Assembly: GCA_963811885.1 (NCBI GenBank)
Contig: CAWETB010000014.1
Span: 124,001 to 188,000 of the forward strand
DNA: 64,000 nt
Direction: 5' to 3'
DNA from: Gaiellasilicea sp963811885
Lineage (GTDB): Bacteria > Actinomycetota > Thermoleophilia > Gaiellales > Gaiellaceae
Of the stretch, positions 45,633 through 55,313 are shown piece by piece. The notes below the pieces were generated by a model. The model did not search any database and was not told where the DNA came from. It was given only the letters and a program-made list of their open reading frames with translations. Numbering within the stretch: the first letter of the stretch is position 1; each line of letters opens with the position of its first letter. The position numbers and the translations under genes were made by a program.

Positions 45633-46631
45633 ATGAACCTCGGGATGCAGCTCGGATACGACGACCCGATCGGGTCGGTGGCGATGGCGCAGGAGGCCGA
45701 CCGGCTCGGCTTCCACTCCGTGTGGACGTCTGAGGCCTGGGGCGCCGACGCCGTCACCGTCGCCTCCTGGATCGCCGCGACGACCGAGCAGATCGGGATC
45801 GGCACGGCGATCCTGCAGATGCCTGCGCGCACGCCGGCGATGACGGCGATGACGGTCGCGACGCTCGACCAGCTCTCCGGCGGCCGCGTCCTGCTCGGGC
45901 TCGGGACGTCTGGGCCTCAGGTCGTCGAAGGCTGGCACGGCGTCGCCTGGGGCAAGCCGCTCGGTCGCACGCGCGAGTACGTCGAGATCGTCCGGGCGGC
46001 ACTGCAGCGGCAGACGCTCGAGCACCACGGCGAGCACTACGACATCCCCTATTCCGGCGAGGGCGCGACCGGCCTCGGCAAGCCGTTGAAGCTGATCCTG
46101 AAGCCGCTTCGCCGGGACGTGCCGATCTACCTCGCGGCGCTCGGTCCCAAGAACGTCGCCCTCGCCGCCGAGATCGCCGACGGCTGGCTGCCGATCTTCT
46201 TCTCCCCGTACCGCTTCCGCGAGCTCCACGGCCCGTCGCTCGAGCACGCGCGCGAGGGATTCCAGGTCGCGCCGCTCTGCGCCGTCCTCGTCGGCGACGA
46301 CGTCCAGCAGTGCCGCGACATGCTGAAGCCGATGCTCGCGCTCTACATCGGGGGCATGGGCGCGAAGGGGAAGAACTTCTACAACTCGCTGGCGCAGCGC
46401 TACGGCTACGAGGAGGCCGCCGCGAAGATCCAGGAGCTCTACCTCTCCGGGATGAAGGGCGAGGCGGCGATGACCGTGCCGGACGAGCTCGTCGACGAGA
46501 TCGCGCTCGTCGGGCCGAAGGAGCGGATCGCGGAACGGCTCGAGGCGTGGCGCGAGGCGGGTGTCTCGACGCTCGTGATGCAGACGCGCCAGCGCGAGGC
46601 GCTTCAGGTGATGGCGGAGCTGCTTCTGTGA
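45633..46631 (+). CDS. LLM-class F420-dependent oxidoreductase
   Basis: This luciferase-like TIM-barrel enzyme starts MNLGMQLGYDDPIGSVAMAQ (ATG 45633; the ATG or GTG upstream adds an unrelated leader). Conserved F420-contact regions are SVWTSEAWGADAVTVASWIA, GTAILQMPARTPAMTAMTV and LGTSGPQVVEGWHGV. It would use the F420 made through FbiC, encoded at 20-22.6 kb. The acyl-CoA setting suggests reduction or oxidation of a lipid-like intermediate. The stop overlaps the next GTG. Confidence 0.92.
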   Translation: MNLGMQLGYDDPIGSVAMAQEADRLGFHSVWTSEAWGADAVTVASWIAATTEQIGIGTAILQMPARTPAMTAMTVATLDQLSGGRVLLGLGTSGPQVVEGWHGVAWGKPLGRTREYVEIVRAALQRQTLEHHGEHYDIPYSGEGATGLGKPLKLILKPLRRDVPIYLAALGPKNVALAAEIADGWLPIFFSPYRFRELHGPSLEHAREGFQVAPLCAVLVGDDVQQCRDMLKPMLALYIGGMGAKGKNFYNSLAQRYGYEEAAAKIQELYLSGMKGEAAMTVPDELVDEIALVGPKERIAERLEAWREAGVSTLVMQTRQREALQVMAELLL

Positions 46632-47545
46632 AGGAGGCGTTCGCGGCCGCTCTCGACGCACCGGTCGAGCGCGCCGTCCTGCTCGCCGGCGGCGCGTCGA
46701 AGGAGGCCTGGGCGGTCGACTCGGACGGGCGCGAGCTGCTGATCCGCCGCGCCGCCGGCGGGGTCATCCACCAGGCGACGCTGTCGCTCGAGCACGAGTT
46801 CGAGGTGCTGCGCGCCGCCCACGAGGCGGGCGTGAAGGTGCCGGAGCCGATCGCCTACCTGGGCGAGGTCGAAGGCCGGGAGGCGTTCGTGATGGAGCGG
46901 ATCCACGGCGAGACGATCGGGCGCCGGATCGTCAAGAGCCCGCCGCCGGGGCTCGACGTCCAGCTGGCCGAGGAGCTGGCGAAGATCCACGCGATCCCGC
47001 CCGAGCGGCTGCCGTTCCTGGAGCCCGGCGACGCGATCGCGCGCTTCTACGACGAGCTCGACTCGGTCGGCGAGCCGCACCCGGCGATCGAGCTCGGCCT
47101 CCACTGGGTGAAGGAGCGGCTGCCGACGCACCGCCAGCCGGTCGTCGTCCACGGCGACTGGCGGATCGGCAACATCGCGGTCGACGAGCAGGGGATCGTC
47201 GCGGTGCTCGACTGGGAGTTCGCGCACCTCGCCGACCCGGTCGAGGATCTCGCCTGGCCGCTCGTCCGCGCCTGGCGCTTCGGCGCCGACGACAAGCACC
47301 TCGGCGGCGTCGGCGAGCTCGACCGCTACCTCGACCGCTACGCCGAGCTGACCGGCGTCGAGGTGACGCGCGAGGAGCTGCTCGTCTGGGAGGTCTTCGG
47401 AAACGTCAAGTGGGCGACGGGCTGCCTCACCCAGTCACGGCGCCACTTCAACGGGCAGGAGCGCAGCGTCGAGCTCGCCGTGCTCGGCCGCCTCGCGGCC
47501 GAGATGGAGTACGAGCTGCTCGACCTGATCGAACATGCAGCATGA
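46628..47545 (+). CDS. APH-fold phosphotransferase (ACAD10/FadE36-like)
   Basis: GTG 46628 overlaps the previous stop. The kinase-like fold has the P-loop-like ASKEAWAVDSDGRELLIRR, LDWEFAHLADPVEDLAWP and the catalytic HGDWRIGNI (Brenner motif HGDxxxxN). This subgroup, with a DUF6285 partner, resembles the N-terminal kinase domain of human ACAD10 and mycobacterial FadE36, which phosphorylate 4-hydroxyacyl-CoA. It therefore probably acts in breakdown of hydroxylated acids, not in antibiotic resistance. Family knowledge plus context. Confidence 0.87.
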   Translation: MKEAFAAALDAPVERAVLLAGGASKEAWAVDSDGRELLIRRAAGGVIHQATLSLEHEFEVLRAAHEAGVKVPEPIAYLGEVEGREAFVMERIHGETIGRRIVKSPPPGLDVQLAEELAKIHAIPPERLPFLEPGDAIARFYDELDSVGEPHPAIELGLHWVKERLPTHRQPVVVHGDWRIGNIAVDEQGIVAVLDWEFAHLADPVEDLAWPLVRAWRFGADDKHLGGVGELDRYLDRYAELTGVEVTREELLVWEVFGNVKWATGCLTQSRRHFNGQERSVELAVLGRLAAEMEYELLDLIEHAA

Positions 47546-47840
47546 CCGCCCCAGCCCGCAGGAGCTCGCCGAGGCCGTGCGCGAGTTCCTGCAGAACGAG
47601 ATCCTCCCGATCCTCGACGACCACCGGCTGAAGTTCCGGACGCTCGTCGCGATCAACGGGCTCGGGATCGCCGAGCGGGAGCTGTGGGCGACGACGCCTC
47701 CCCGTGAGGACGACTGGGAGCTGGCGCGGCGCATCCGCGCCGGCGACGTCCCCGAGAACGCGGTCGCGCTGCTGAAGGAGCAGGTGGCGCAGAAGCTGCG
47801 CGTCTCGAACCCCCGCTACCTGGCGAAGTACGAGGAGTGA
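47535..47840 (+). CDS. DUF6285 protein, partner of the phosphotransferase
   Basis: This 101-residue protein begins MQHDRPSPQELAEAVREFLQ, with NEILPILDDHRLKFRTLVAI and ends VSNPRYLAKYEE. Such a short helical protein sits next to ACAD10-like kinases in many actinobacteria and proteobacteria. Its function is unknown; co-occurrence suggests a subunit or regulator of the kinase. It overlaps the flanking genes by 11 and 4 bp. Confidence 0.83.
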   Translation: MQHDRPSPQELAEAVREFLQNEILPILDDHRLKFRTLVAINGLGIAERELWATTPPREDDWELARRIRAGDVPENAVALLKEQVAQKLRVSNPRYLAKYEE

Positions 47841-48502
47841 GAAGGCGCCTGATCCTGATGCGGCACGGCGACGTGTCGTACGTGGACGAGGCCGGCGCGC
47901 CGGTGAAGCCGGAGGACGTGCCGCTCACATCGCGCGGGCGGGAACAGGCGGCCGCAGCGCGCGACGCGCTGGCGAACGTCGAGCTCGACCTCGTCGTCGC
48001 CAGCGACCTGCCGCGCACGCTCGAGACGGCCGAGATCGTCGCGCCGGGAAAGCACGTCGAGCTCTGGCCGGAGCTGGCGGAGTGGCGCGGCGGCAGGCTC
48101 GACGCGATCCCGCCCGACGAGCTCGAAGCTGCGTTCGTCGGTGCGCTCCAGGTCAAGGACGAGGCGCAGCGCTTCCTCGGCGGCGAATCGCTCGGGGAGG
48201 CGCTCGACCGCGTCCACCCGGCTCTGGAGCGGCTGCTCGCCAGGGACTGGCACACCGCGCTCGCCGTCCTCCACGGCGGCGTCAACCGGATCGTCATCTC
48301 GTACGCGCTCTCGGGCGACCGCACCTACTTCGGGACGTTCGAGCAGGCCCCGGCGTGCATCAACGTGCTCGACGTCGGCGACGACGGCTGGATCGTCCGC
48401 ACGGTCAACTACGTCCCCTACGACCCGCTCCACCCCGCCCGGACGACGACGATGGAGCACCTCTGGGAGCAGCTGCAGCCGTTCCTACAGGAGCGCGCGT
48501 AG
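47837..48502 (+). CDS. histidine phosphatase (phosphoglycerate mutase-like)
   Basis: GTG 47837 overlaps the upstream stop. The RHG motif is in LILMRHGDVSYVDEAG, a second catalytic arginine in LVVASDLPRTLETAEIV and the second histidine in AVLHGGVNRIVISYAL. The 221-residue length fits a branch-1 phosphatase. It may remove the phosphate placed by the neighbouring kinase, but this is inference. Its 3' end overlaps the convergent kinase gene by 18 bp. Confidence 0.87.
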   Translation: MRRRLILMRHGDVSYVDEAGAPVKPEDVPLTSRGREQAAAARDALANVELDLVVASDLPRTLETAEIVAPGKHVELWPELAEWRGGRLDAIPPDELEAAFVGALQVKDEAQRFLGGESLGEALDRVHPALERLLARDWHTALAVLHGGVNRIVISYALSGDRTYFGTFEQAPACINVLDVGDDGWIVRTVNYVPYDPLHPARTTTMEHLWEQLQPFLQERA

Positions 48503-49240
48503 CACCGCGATCTCGTTCTCGTCCGCACCCAGGTACGCGCCCCGGATCACCGTCCACTTCCGCATCCGCTCCTGGTCGAGCCCAACCCCGGCGAATGCCG
48601 CGAGCCGGCGCGCGGTCACGCCCGGATCCATCCGGTACGGGATCGGATTCCAGAGGAACGACGGGATGTCGTACTCGGGCTCGCCGAGCATCGCCTTCGC
48701 ATCGATCGCAAGCGGCCCGCGCGCCGAGTGGAGGATGTTGTGGTGGTGAAGGTCGCCGTGCACGAGGACGTCACGGCCGACGTCGAGCGAGCCGTAGAGC
48801 TCGCGCGCGAGCGGGACGAGCGGATGGCCCTCGGCGTTGTCGAGCCAGCGCGGGACCCAATCTCCGATCCAGCGGAACGGCGCCGCCGCGGGACGCCAGA
48901 GCCGCCGTCCCACCTCGACCGCGATCGCCGTCGCCTCGTCGTCCGGCAAGCCGGCGATGTCGTCGCCGGGGCGGGCTCGCTCGACAAGCAGCGCGCGCCT
49001 CATCCGGTCCCGGCGCAGCAGCCGCACGGCGCCGTCGCCCGCCCACAGCTCGAGCGCGTCCGCCTCCTCGTCGGCCTCGTCGTCCTCGGGCGGCGTCACC
49101 TTGAGCACGGCGTCGTCGCCCGCCGCGGCGACATACGAATAGCGGGCCAGTGCAAACGGCTCGCCGAGCTCGACCTGCCACTCGGCTGCGACCTCGCGCG
49201 CCACTGCTGCGAGCGCGGCGATGTCCGGCCGGTCGCTCAC
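48485..49240 (-). CDS. aminoglycoside/hydroxyurea antibiotic resistance kinase-like protein
   Basis: The 251-residue product has ALARYSYVAAAGDDAVLKVTP, ALLVERARPGDDIAGLPDD, catalytic VLVHGDLHHHNILHSARG and the DFG-like AIDAKAMLGEPEYDIPSFLW, the pattern of the APH(6)/hur family. GTG 49240 overlaps the cupin stop. Resistance function is not demonstrated; chromosomal homologues are common in soil actinobacteria. Confidence 0.82.
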   Translation of the reverse strand: MSDRPDIAALAAVAREVAAEWQVELGEPFALARYSYVAAAGDDAVLKVTPPEDDEADEEADALELWAGDGAVRLLRRDRMRRALLVERARPGDDIAGLPDDEATAIAVEVGRRLWRPAAAPFRWIGDWVPRWLDNAEGHPLVPLARELYGSLDVGRDVLVHGDLHHHNILHSARGPLAIDAKAMLGEPEYDIPSFLWNPIPYRMDPGVTARRLAAFAGVGLDQERMRKWTVIRGAYLGADENEIAVLRALL

Positions 49241-49626
49241 ACGGTCGAGTCGAGGATCTCGGCGTGCTCGCTCTCAGGCGGCGTGCCGTAGACGTAGAGC
49301 AGGAGCTCCTCGTCGCCGTGGTTCGCCGTCTGGAGCTCGGTCCCCGGCTCGACGTGGATGAGCCCGCCGGTGGGCACGTCCCGGCGCTCCGGCGGGTCGC
49401 CGAGGTACATCGACAGCGTCCCGGCGAGGACGACGAACGTCTCCTCCTGCAGCGGGTGCCGGTGGCGGCGCCCCCTGGCGCCGGGCTCGTAGCGCCAGAG
49501 GTTCGCACGCGTGTGCGCGAAGCCGGCGAGCTCGCTCAGCTCCGCGACGTAGCGCGGCGCCTCCCCCGGCTCGTGGGGGCGCTTCGTCCACTCCACGTCG
49601 TCCGGCCGGACGACCCGAAAGGCCAT
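49237..49626 (-). CDS. cupin domain protein
   Basis: The 129-residue single-domain cupin starts MAFRVVRPDDVEWTKRPHEP. The first cupin motif is GRRHRHPLQEETFVVLAGTL with metal-binding His and Glu; the second is TGGLIHVEPGTELQTANHGD. It resembles members found with acyl-CoA genes. Substrate unknown. Confidence 0.85.
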   Translation of the reverse strand: MAFRVVRPDDVEWTKRPHEPGEAPRYVAELSELAGFAHTRANLWRYEPGARGRRHRHPLQEETFVVLAGTLSMYLGDPPERRDVPTGGLIHVEPGTELQTANHGDEELLLYVYGTPPESEHAEILDSTV

Positions 49627-49633
49627 GCCTGCC

Positions 49634-50791
49634 CTAGAGCCGCTCGACGACCATCGCCATGCCCTGGCCGCCGCCGACGCACATCGTCTCGAGCCCGATC
49701 GTGCCGTCGACCGTGTCGAGGTCGTTCAGGAGCGTGCACATGATCCGCGCGCCGGTCATGCCGTACGGATGCCCGAGCGCGATCGCGCCGCCGTGCGGGT
49801 TCAGCTTCTCGCCGAACGGGTCGACGCCGAGCTCACGGCAGACGGGGATCACCTGCGCCGCGAACGCCTCGTTCAGCTCCATCACGTCGACGTCGTCGAT
49901 CGTCATCCCGGCGCGGCCGAGTGCGACCTTGACCGCGTCGATCGGGCCGACGCCCATGATCTCCGGGTCGAGCCCCGTCACGGCCGACGAGATGATCCGT
50001 GCCCGCGGCTTGAGCCCGATCTCCGCCGCGCGCTCGTCGGACATGACCACGAGCGCCGCCGCGCCGTCGTTGAGCGGGCACGAGTTGCCGGCGGTGACCT
50101 TCCCGTCGGGGACGAACGCGGGCTGCAGCTCCTGCAGCTTCTCGTACGTGGAGCTCGGCCGCGGGCCGTCGTCGGCGGAGACGACCGTCCCGTCCTCCTT
50201 CGTGTACGGCGTCAGCTCGCGGGCGAAGAAGCCCGACTCCTGCGCCGCCACGGCGCGCTCCTGCGAGCGCTGCGCGTACCGGTCCATGTCGTCGCGGGAG
50301 ACGTCGTAGCGCTCGGCGACGTTCTCGGCGGTCAGGCCCATCGGGATGTAGACGTTCGCGATCGCGCCCTCGCCGACGAGCTTCGGATGCAGCTCCTCCG
50401 AGTCCTTGGGGTAGCCGTCGACCTGCGAGATCGACTCGACGCCCGCGGCGACGTAGACGTCGCCCTCGCCCGCCTTGATCGCGTGGAACGCCATCCGCGT
50501 CGTCTGCAGCGACGAGGCGCAGAAGCGGTTGACGGTCGTCCCGGGCACCCGCTTCGGCAGCCCGGCCAGGAGCGCCGCACGGCGCGCGAGGTTCATGCCC
50601 TGCTTGTCCTGCGGGAAGCCGCAGCCGACCATCACGTCGACGATGTCGTTCGGGTCGAGGCCCTCCGCCTGCTCGACGGCCTCGCGGATCGCGAACGCGA
50701 GCAGGTCATCCGGGCGGACGTCCATGAGCGAGCCCTTCCCGGCGCGCCCGATCGGGGTCCGGACGGCGCTGACGATGACTGCTTCTGGCAC
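49634..50791 (-). CDS. acetyl-CoA acetyltransferase (thiolase)
   Basis: The 385-residue thiolase completes beta-oxidation by thiolytic cleavage. The nucleophilic cysteine is in VNRFCASSLQTTRMA near residue 91; NPHGGAIALGHPYGMTGARI has the catalytic histidine and CVGGGQGMAMVVERL the second cysteine. GTG 50791 has GAGGAGAG upstream. It follows the acyl-CoA dehydrogenase gene after 11 bp on the same strand. It is intact. Confidence 0.94.
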   Translation of the reverse strand: MPEAVIVSAVRTPIGRAGKGSLMDVRPDDLLAFAIREAVEQAEGLDPNDIVDVMVGCGFPQDKQGMNLARRAALLAGLPKRVPGTTVNRFCASSLQTTRMAFHAIKAGEGDVYVAAGVESISQVDGYPKDSEELHPKLVGEGAIANVYIPMGLTAENVAERYDVSRDDMDRYAQRSQERAVAAQESGFFARELTPYTKEDGTVVSADDGPRPSSTYEKLQELQPAFVPDGKVTAGNSCPLNDGAAALVVMSDERAAEIGLKPRARIISSAVTGLDPEIMGVGPIDAVKVALGRAGMTIDDVDVMELNEAFAAQVIPVCRELGVDPFGEKLNPHGGAIALGHPYGMTGARIMCTLLNDLDTVDGTIGLETMCVGGGQGMAMVVERL

Positions 50792-50802
50792 TTGGGCTCT
50801 CC

Positions 50803-51954
50803 TCAGTTGAAGGCGGACTCACCGGTGAGCGCACGGCCGACGATCAGCGTCTGGATCTGGCTCGTGCCCTCGTACAGGGTCGTGACGCGCGCATCGCGCA
50901 GGTATTTCGCCACAGGGTATTCGTCGACGTAGCCGTAGCCGCCGAGCACCTGGACGGCGGCGTTCGCGGCGCGCACGGCCGCCTCGCTCGCGTACCACTT
51001 CGCCACGGCCGCCTCGGTCGTGTACGCGGCGCCGGCGTCGGCAAGCGACGCCGCGCGCCAGGTGAGGAGCCGCGCCGCATCGGTCTCGACGTGCATCTCC
51101 GCGAGCAGCTGCTGCACGAGCTGGAAGGCCGCGATCGGCTTGCGGAACGCCTCGCGCTCCTTCGCGTAGCCCACGGAGGCGTCGAGGCAGCCCTGCGCGA
51201 TCCCGACGCACCCGGCGGCGAGCGAGATGCGGCCGTTGTCGAGCGCGGACATCGCGACCTTGAACCCCTCCCCCTCCTCGCCGAGCATCGCCTCGGCCGG
51301 CACGCGGACGCCGTCGAGGGAGAGCTCGGCCGTGTCCTGCGCCCGCAGCCCCAGCTTCCCCTTCATCGGCCTGGCCTCGAAGCCGTCCGAGCCCGTCGGG
51401 ACGAGGAACGCGCTGATCCCCTTCGGGCCTTCGCCGCCGGTACGCGCGAAGACGATCGCGGTCGCGGCCCAGCTGCCGAGCGTGATGAAGACCTTCGAGC
51501 CGGTCAGCACCCAGTCGTCGCCGTCGCGGTCGGCCCGGGTCGCGAGCGCGGCGGCATCGGAGCCGCAGCCGGGCTCGGTGAGCGCGTAGCAGCCGAGCGC
51601 GTCGCCGCTTGCAAGCGCCGGCAGGTGCTCGTGCTTCTGCGCCTCCGTCCCCCACTTCGCGACCGTCTTGCCGAAGAGCCCGTTCGAGACGGAGACGATC
51701 CCGCGGACCGACGAGTCCGCCTTGCCGAGCTCCTCGCAGAGCAGGCAGTACGAGACGGAGTCGAGCCCGCCGCCGCCGAGGTCCTCCGGCAGGCCGGCGG
51801 CGAGGAAGCCCGCCTCGGCAAGCGTGCCGACGAGCGCGCGCGGCAGCTCCTCGGCCTCGTCCCAGTCGCGGGCGTGCGGCACGAGCTCGCGCTCGCAGAG
51901 CTCGCGCGCCGAGGCGCGGATCAGCTCCTGCTCAGATGTCAGCGTGAAGTCCAT
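50803..51954 (-). CDS. acyl-CoA dehydrogenase
   Basis: A 383-residue enzyme, MDFTLTSEQELIRASARELC at the N-terminus. ALTEPGCGSDAAALATRA, VLTGSKVFITLGSWAATAIV and the C-terminal AVQVLGGYGYVDEYPVAKYL and LYEGTSQIQTLIVGRAL carry the FAD/substrate contacts; the catalytic glutamate position is in YEGTSQIQ. It is of the short/branched-chain type. A strong hairpin lies seven bases before its ATG. Confidence 0.94.
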   Translation of the reverse strand: MDFTLTSEQELIRASARELCERELVPHARDWDEAEELPRALVGTLAEAGFLAAGLPEDLGGGGLDSVSYCLLCEELGKADSSVRGIVSVSNGLFGKTVAKWGTEAQKHEHLPALASGDALGCYALTEPGCGSDAAALATRADRDGDDWVLTGSKVFITLGSWAATAIVFARTGGEGPKGISAFLVPTGSDGFEARPMKGKLGLRAQDTAELSLDGVRVPAEAMLGEEGEGFKVAMSALDNGRISLAAGCVGIAQGCLDASVGYAKEREAFRKPIAAFQLVQQLLAEMHVETDAARLLTWRAASLADAGAAYTTEAAVAKWYASEAAVRAANAAVQVLGGYGYVDEYPVAKYLRDARVTTLYEGTSQIQTLIVGRALTGESAFN

Positions 51955-51960
51955 GAACGG

Positions 51961-51986
51961 CGTGGGGGCCGTCTCCGGCCCCCACG
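51961..51986 (-). terminator. perfect 11-bp hairpin between livK-like gene and acyl-CoA dehydrogenase
   Basis: CGTGGGGGCCG and CGGCCCCCACG flank the loop GAGA (minus strand), a GNRA tetraloop. It lies 25 bp after the binding-protein stop and six bases before the next ATG. No U-tract follows, so termination may be incomplete; it could also block ribosome access to the dehydrogenase start. Confidence 0.5.
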
Positions 51987-52010
51987 ATCCTTTCATACAG
52001 ACTGCTTGGT

Positions 52011-53276
52011 CTAGCCGCGAGGCCGCCCGTCGACGAGCGGGCCTGCCGACGCCCAAGAGCCGTTGTTGTACCGGATCAGGCGCTGGTGCGAGATGATGAA
52101 GTGGTCCGTCGCCGACGTCTTCAGCTTCGAGCCCTGAAGCAGGAACGGCGAAGTCTCGTTCAGCGAGAGCAGTGCCCTCATCAGCCCCGCGCGCGTCGGG
52201 TTCTTCCCGGCCTTGTACATCGCCCGGACGAACGTGTCCGCCTTGGCGAAGCCGTAGAAGTTGAGGCCGTCGGTGACCCGGCCACGCGGGTTGTACTTCG
52301 CCATCAGCGCGACGTACTGCTTGACCGTCGGGTCGTTCGCGAACTGCGGCGACGCCGGGTCCTTCAGGTACTGGGCGCTGATCGAGCCGTTGACGAGGTC
52401 GGCGCTCGAGTTGCGCACCGCCGCCCCCATGAACGTGTCGGTCGCGGAGACCGAGTTGAGGTAGATGTCGGTCGGCTTCCACGCGAGCCCCCGCAGCACC
52501 GCGTACGACTGGATCGTCGGCGTCGGCGTCACGAAGATCATCAGCGTGTTGGCGCCGCTCGCCTTGAGGCGTGCGAGCTGCGACGCCGGCGTGGTGCCGC
52601 CGACGAGGTCGTACGCCTGCTCGGCGATGACCTGGCTCTTCACCTTGGCGGTGCCGAGCGCCGACTTGAAGCCGTTGACGTAGTCCTTGCCGTAGCTGTC
52701 GTTCTGGTACAGGATCGCGATCTTCGCGTTCGGCTTGTTCTTGCGAATGTCCGTCCCGTACAGGCGACCCTCGGCGACGTAGTCCGGCTGCCAGCCGATC
52801 GTCCACGGGTACTTGGCGTAGTCCTTGCCGAACTCACTCGCGCCCGTCGAGATGAGCACGTGCGGCACCTTCGCCGCGTTCAGCAGCGGCTGCACCGCCT
52901 GGTTGACCTCGGTGCCGAGCGTGCCGACGACCGCGAAGACCTTGTCCTCCTGGATCAGCTTGCGCTGCAGCTGGACCGAGTTGACGGGGTTGTAGCCGTC
53001 GTCGTAGTAATTGAAGATGATCTGCCGGCCGTAGACGCCGCGCTTGCCGTCCGGGCCTCGGCGAGCGTTGATGTACGAGAAGTACGCCTTCATCGACTGC
53101 GGGATCGGCGCATACGACGATGCCGGTCCGGTCAGCGGGAAGGTGCCGCCGATCTTGATCGAGCTCGATGTGATGCCGGGGTCGGCCGCCGTCAGATCCG
53201 ACTTGGCAAAGGCCGACGGGATGGCAAGGAGCAGCGCTCCTACGAGTGCCAGCCCGGCGAGTGCAACCCTACGCAT
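52011..53276 (-). CDS. branched-chain amino acid-type ABC transporter substrate-binding protein
   Basis: The 421-residue protein has a signal peptide (RRVALAGLALVGALLLAIPS) and the Peripla_BP_6 fold: IKIGGTFPLTGPASSYAPIP, GVYGRQIIFNYYDDGYNPVN, VPHVLISTGASEFGKDYAKY, IAILYQNDSYGKDYVNGF. GGGGAG lies four bases before the ATG. It is about 30 percent similar by eye to the LivK at 22.6 kb, but has no transporter genes beside it and instead heads the thiolase/dehydrogenase operon, so its ligand may be the acid degraded by this island. Confidence 0.92.
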   Translation of the reverse strand: MRRVALAGLALVGALLLAIPSAFAKSDLTAADPGITSSSIKIGGTFPLTGPASSYAPIPQSMKAYFSYINARRGPDGKRGVYGRQIIFNYYDDGYNPVNSVQLQRKLIQEDKVFAVVGTLGTEVNQAVQPLLNAAKVPHVLISTGASEFGKDYAKYPWTIGWQPDYVAEGRLYGTDIRKNKPNAKIAILYQNDSYGKDYVNGFKSALGTAKVKSQVIAEQAYDLVGGTTPASQLARLKASGANTLMIFVTPTPTIQSYAVLRGLAWKPTDIYLNSVSATDTFMGAAVRNSSADLVNGSISAQYLKDPASPQFANDPTVKQYVALMAKYNPRGRVTDGLNFYGFAKADTFVRAMYKAGKNPTRAGLMRALLSLNETSPFLLQGSKLKTSATDHFIISHQRLIRYNNGSWASAGPLVDGRPRG

Positions 53277-53317
53277 AAAGACTCCCCTGATCGAAGAAAG
53301 AGGCCCGCTGGAGCGCG

Positions 53318-53366
53318 AGACTACTCCGTTTCAACCAGTTAGACAACGTAGGTTTCAGGAAGTTAG
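53318..53366 (-). promoter_or_regulatory. promoter and tandem 15-bp operator repeats of the binding-protein operon
   Basis: On the minus strand TTGTCT (53346-53341), a 17-bp spacer and TAGTCT (53323-53318) form a good promoter. GTTTCAACCAGTTAG (53328-53342) and GTTTCAGGAAGTTAG (53352-53366, plus-strand reading) are direct repeats matching at 12 of 15 positions, 24 bp apart, one covering the spacer and one upstream of the -35. This looks like a repressor or activator site; the factor is not known. Confidence 0.55.
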
Positions 53367-53372
53367 GCGACC

Positions 53373-53385
53373 TGACACACGCGTG

Positions 53386-53388
<3 letters not shown>
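53373..53388 (-). terminator. hairpin at the end of the DUF255 gene
   Basis: TGACAC and GTGTCA form a 6-bp stem around ACGC, overlapping the stop codon of the upstream gene. Without a U-tract it is at best a weak terminator before the next promoter. Confidence 0.3.
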
Positions 53389-55276
<1,888 letters not shown>

Positions 55277-55313
55277 AGCCCCGAGCTTGCCACGCGCTTT
55301 GCATACTGGGCGC

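Noticed and set aside
46628..47545. Antibiotic resistance gene (aminoglycoside phosphotransferase)
   Set aside because: The APH fold here is linked to DUF6285 and acyl-CoA genes, the pattern of ACAD10-type catabolic kinases.
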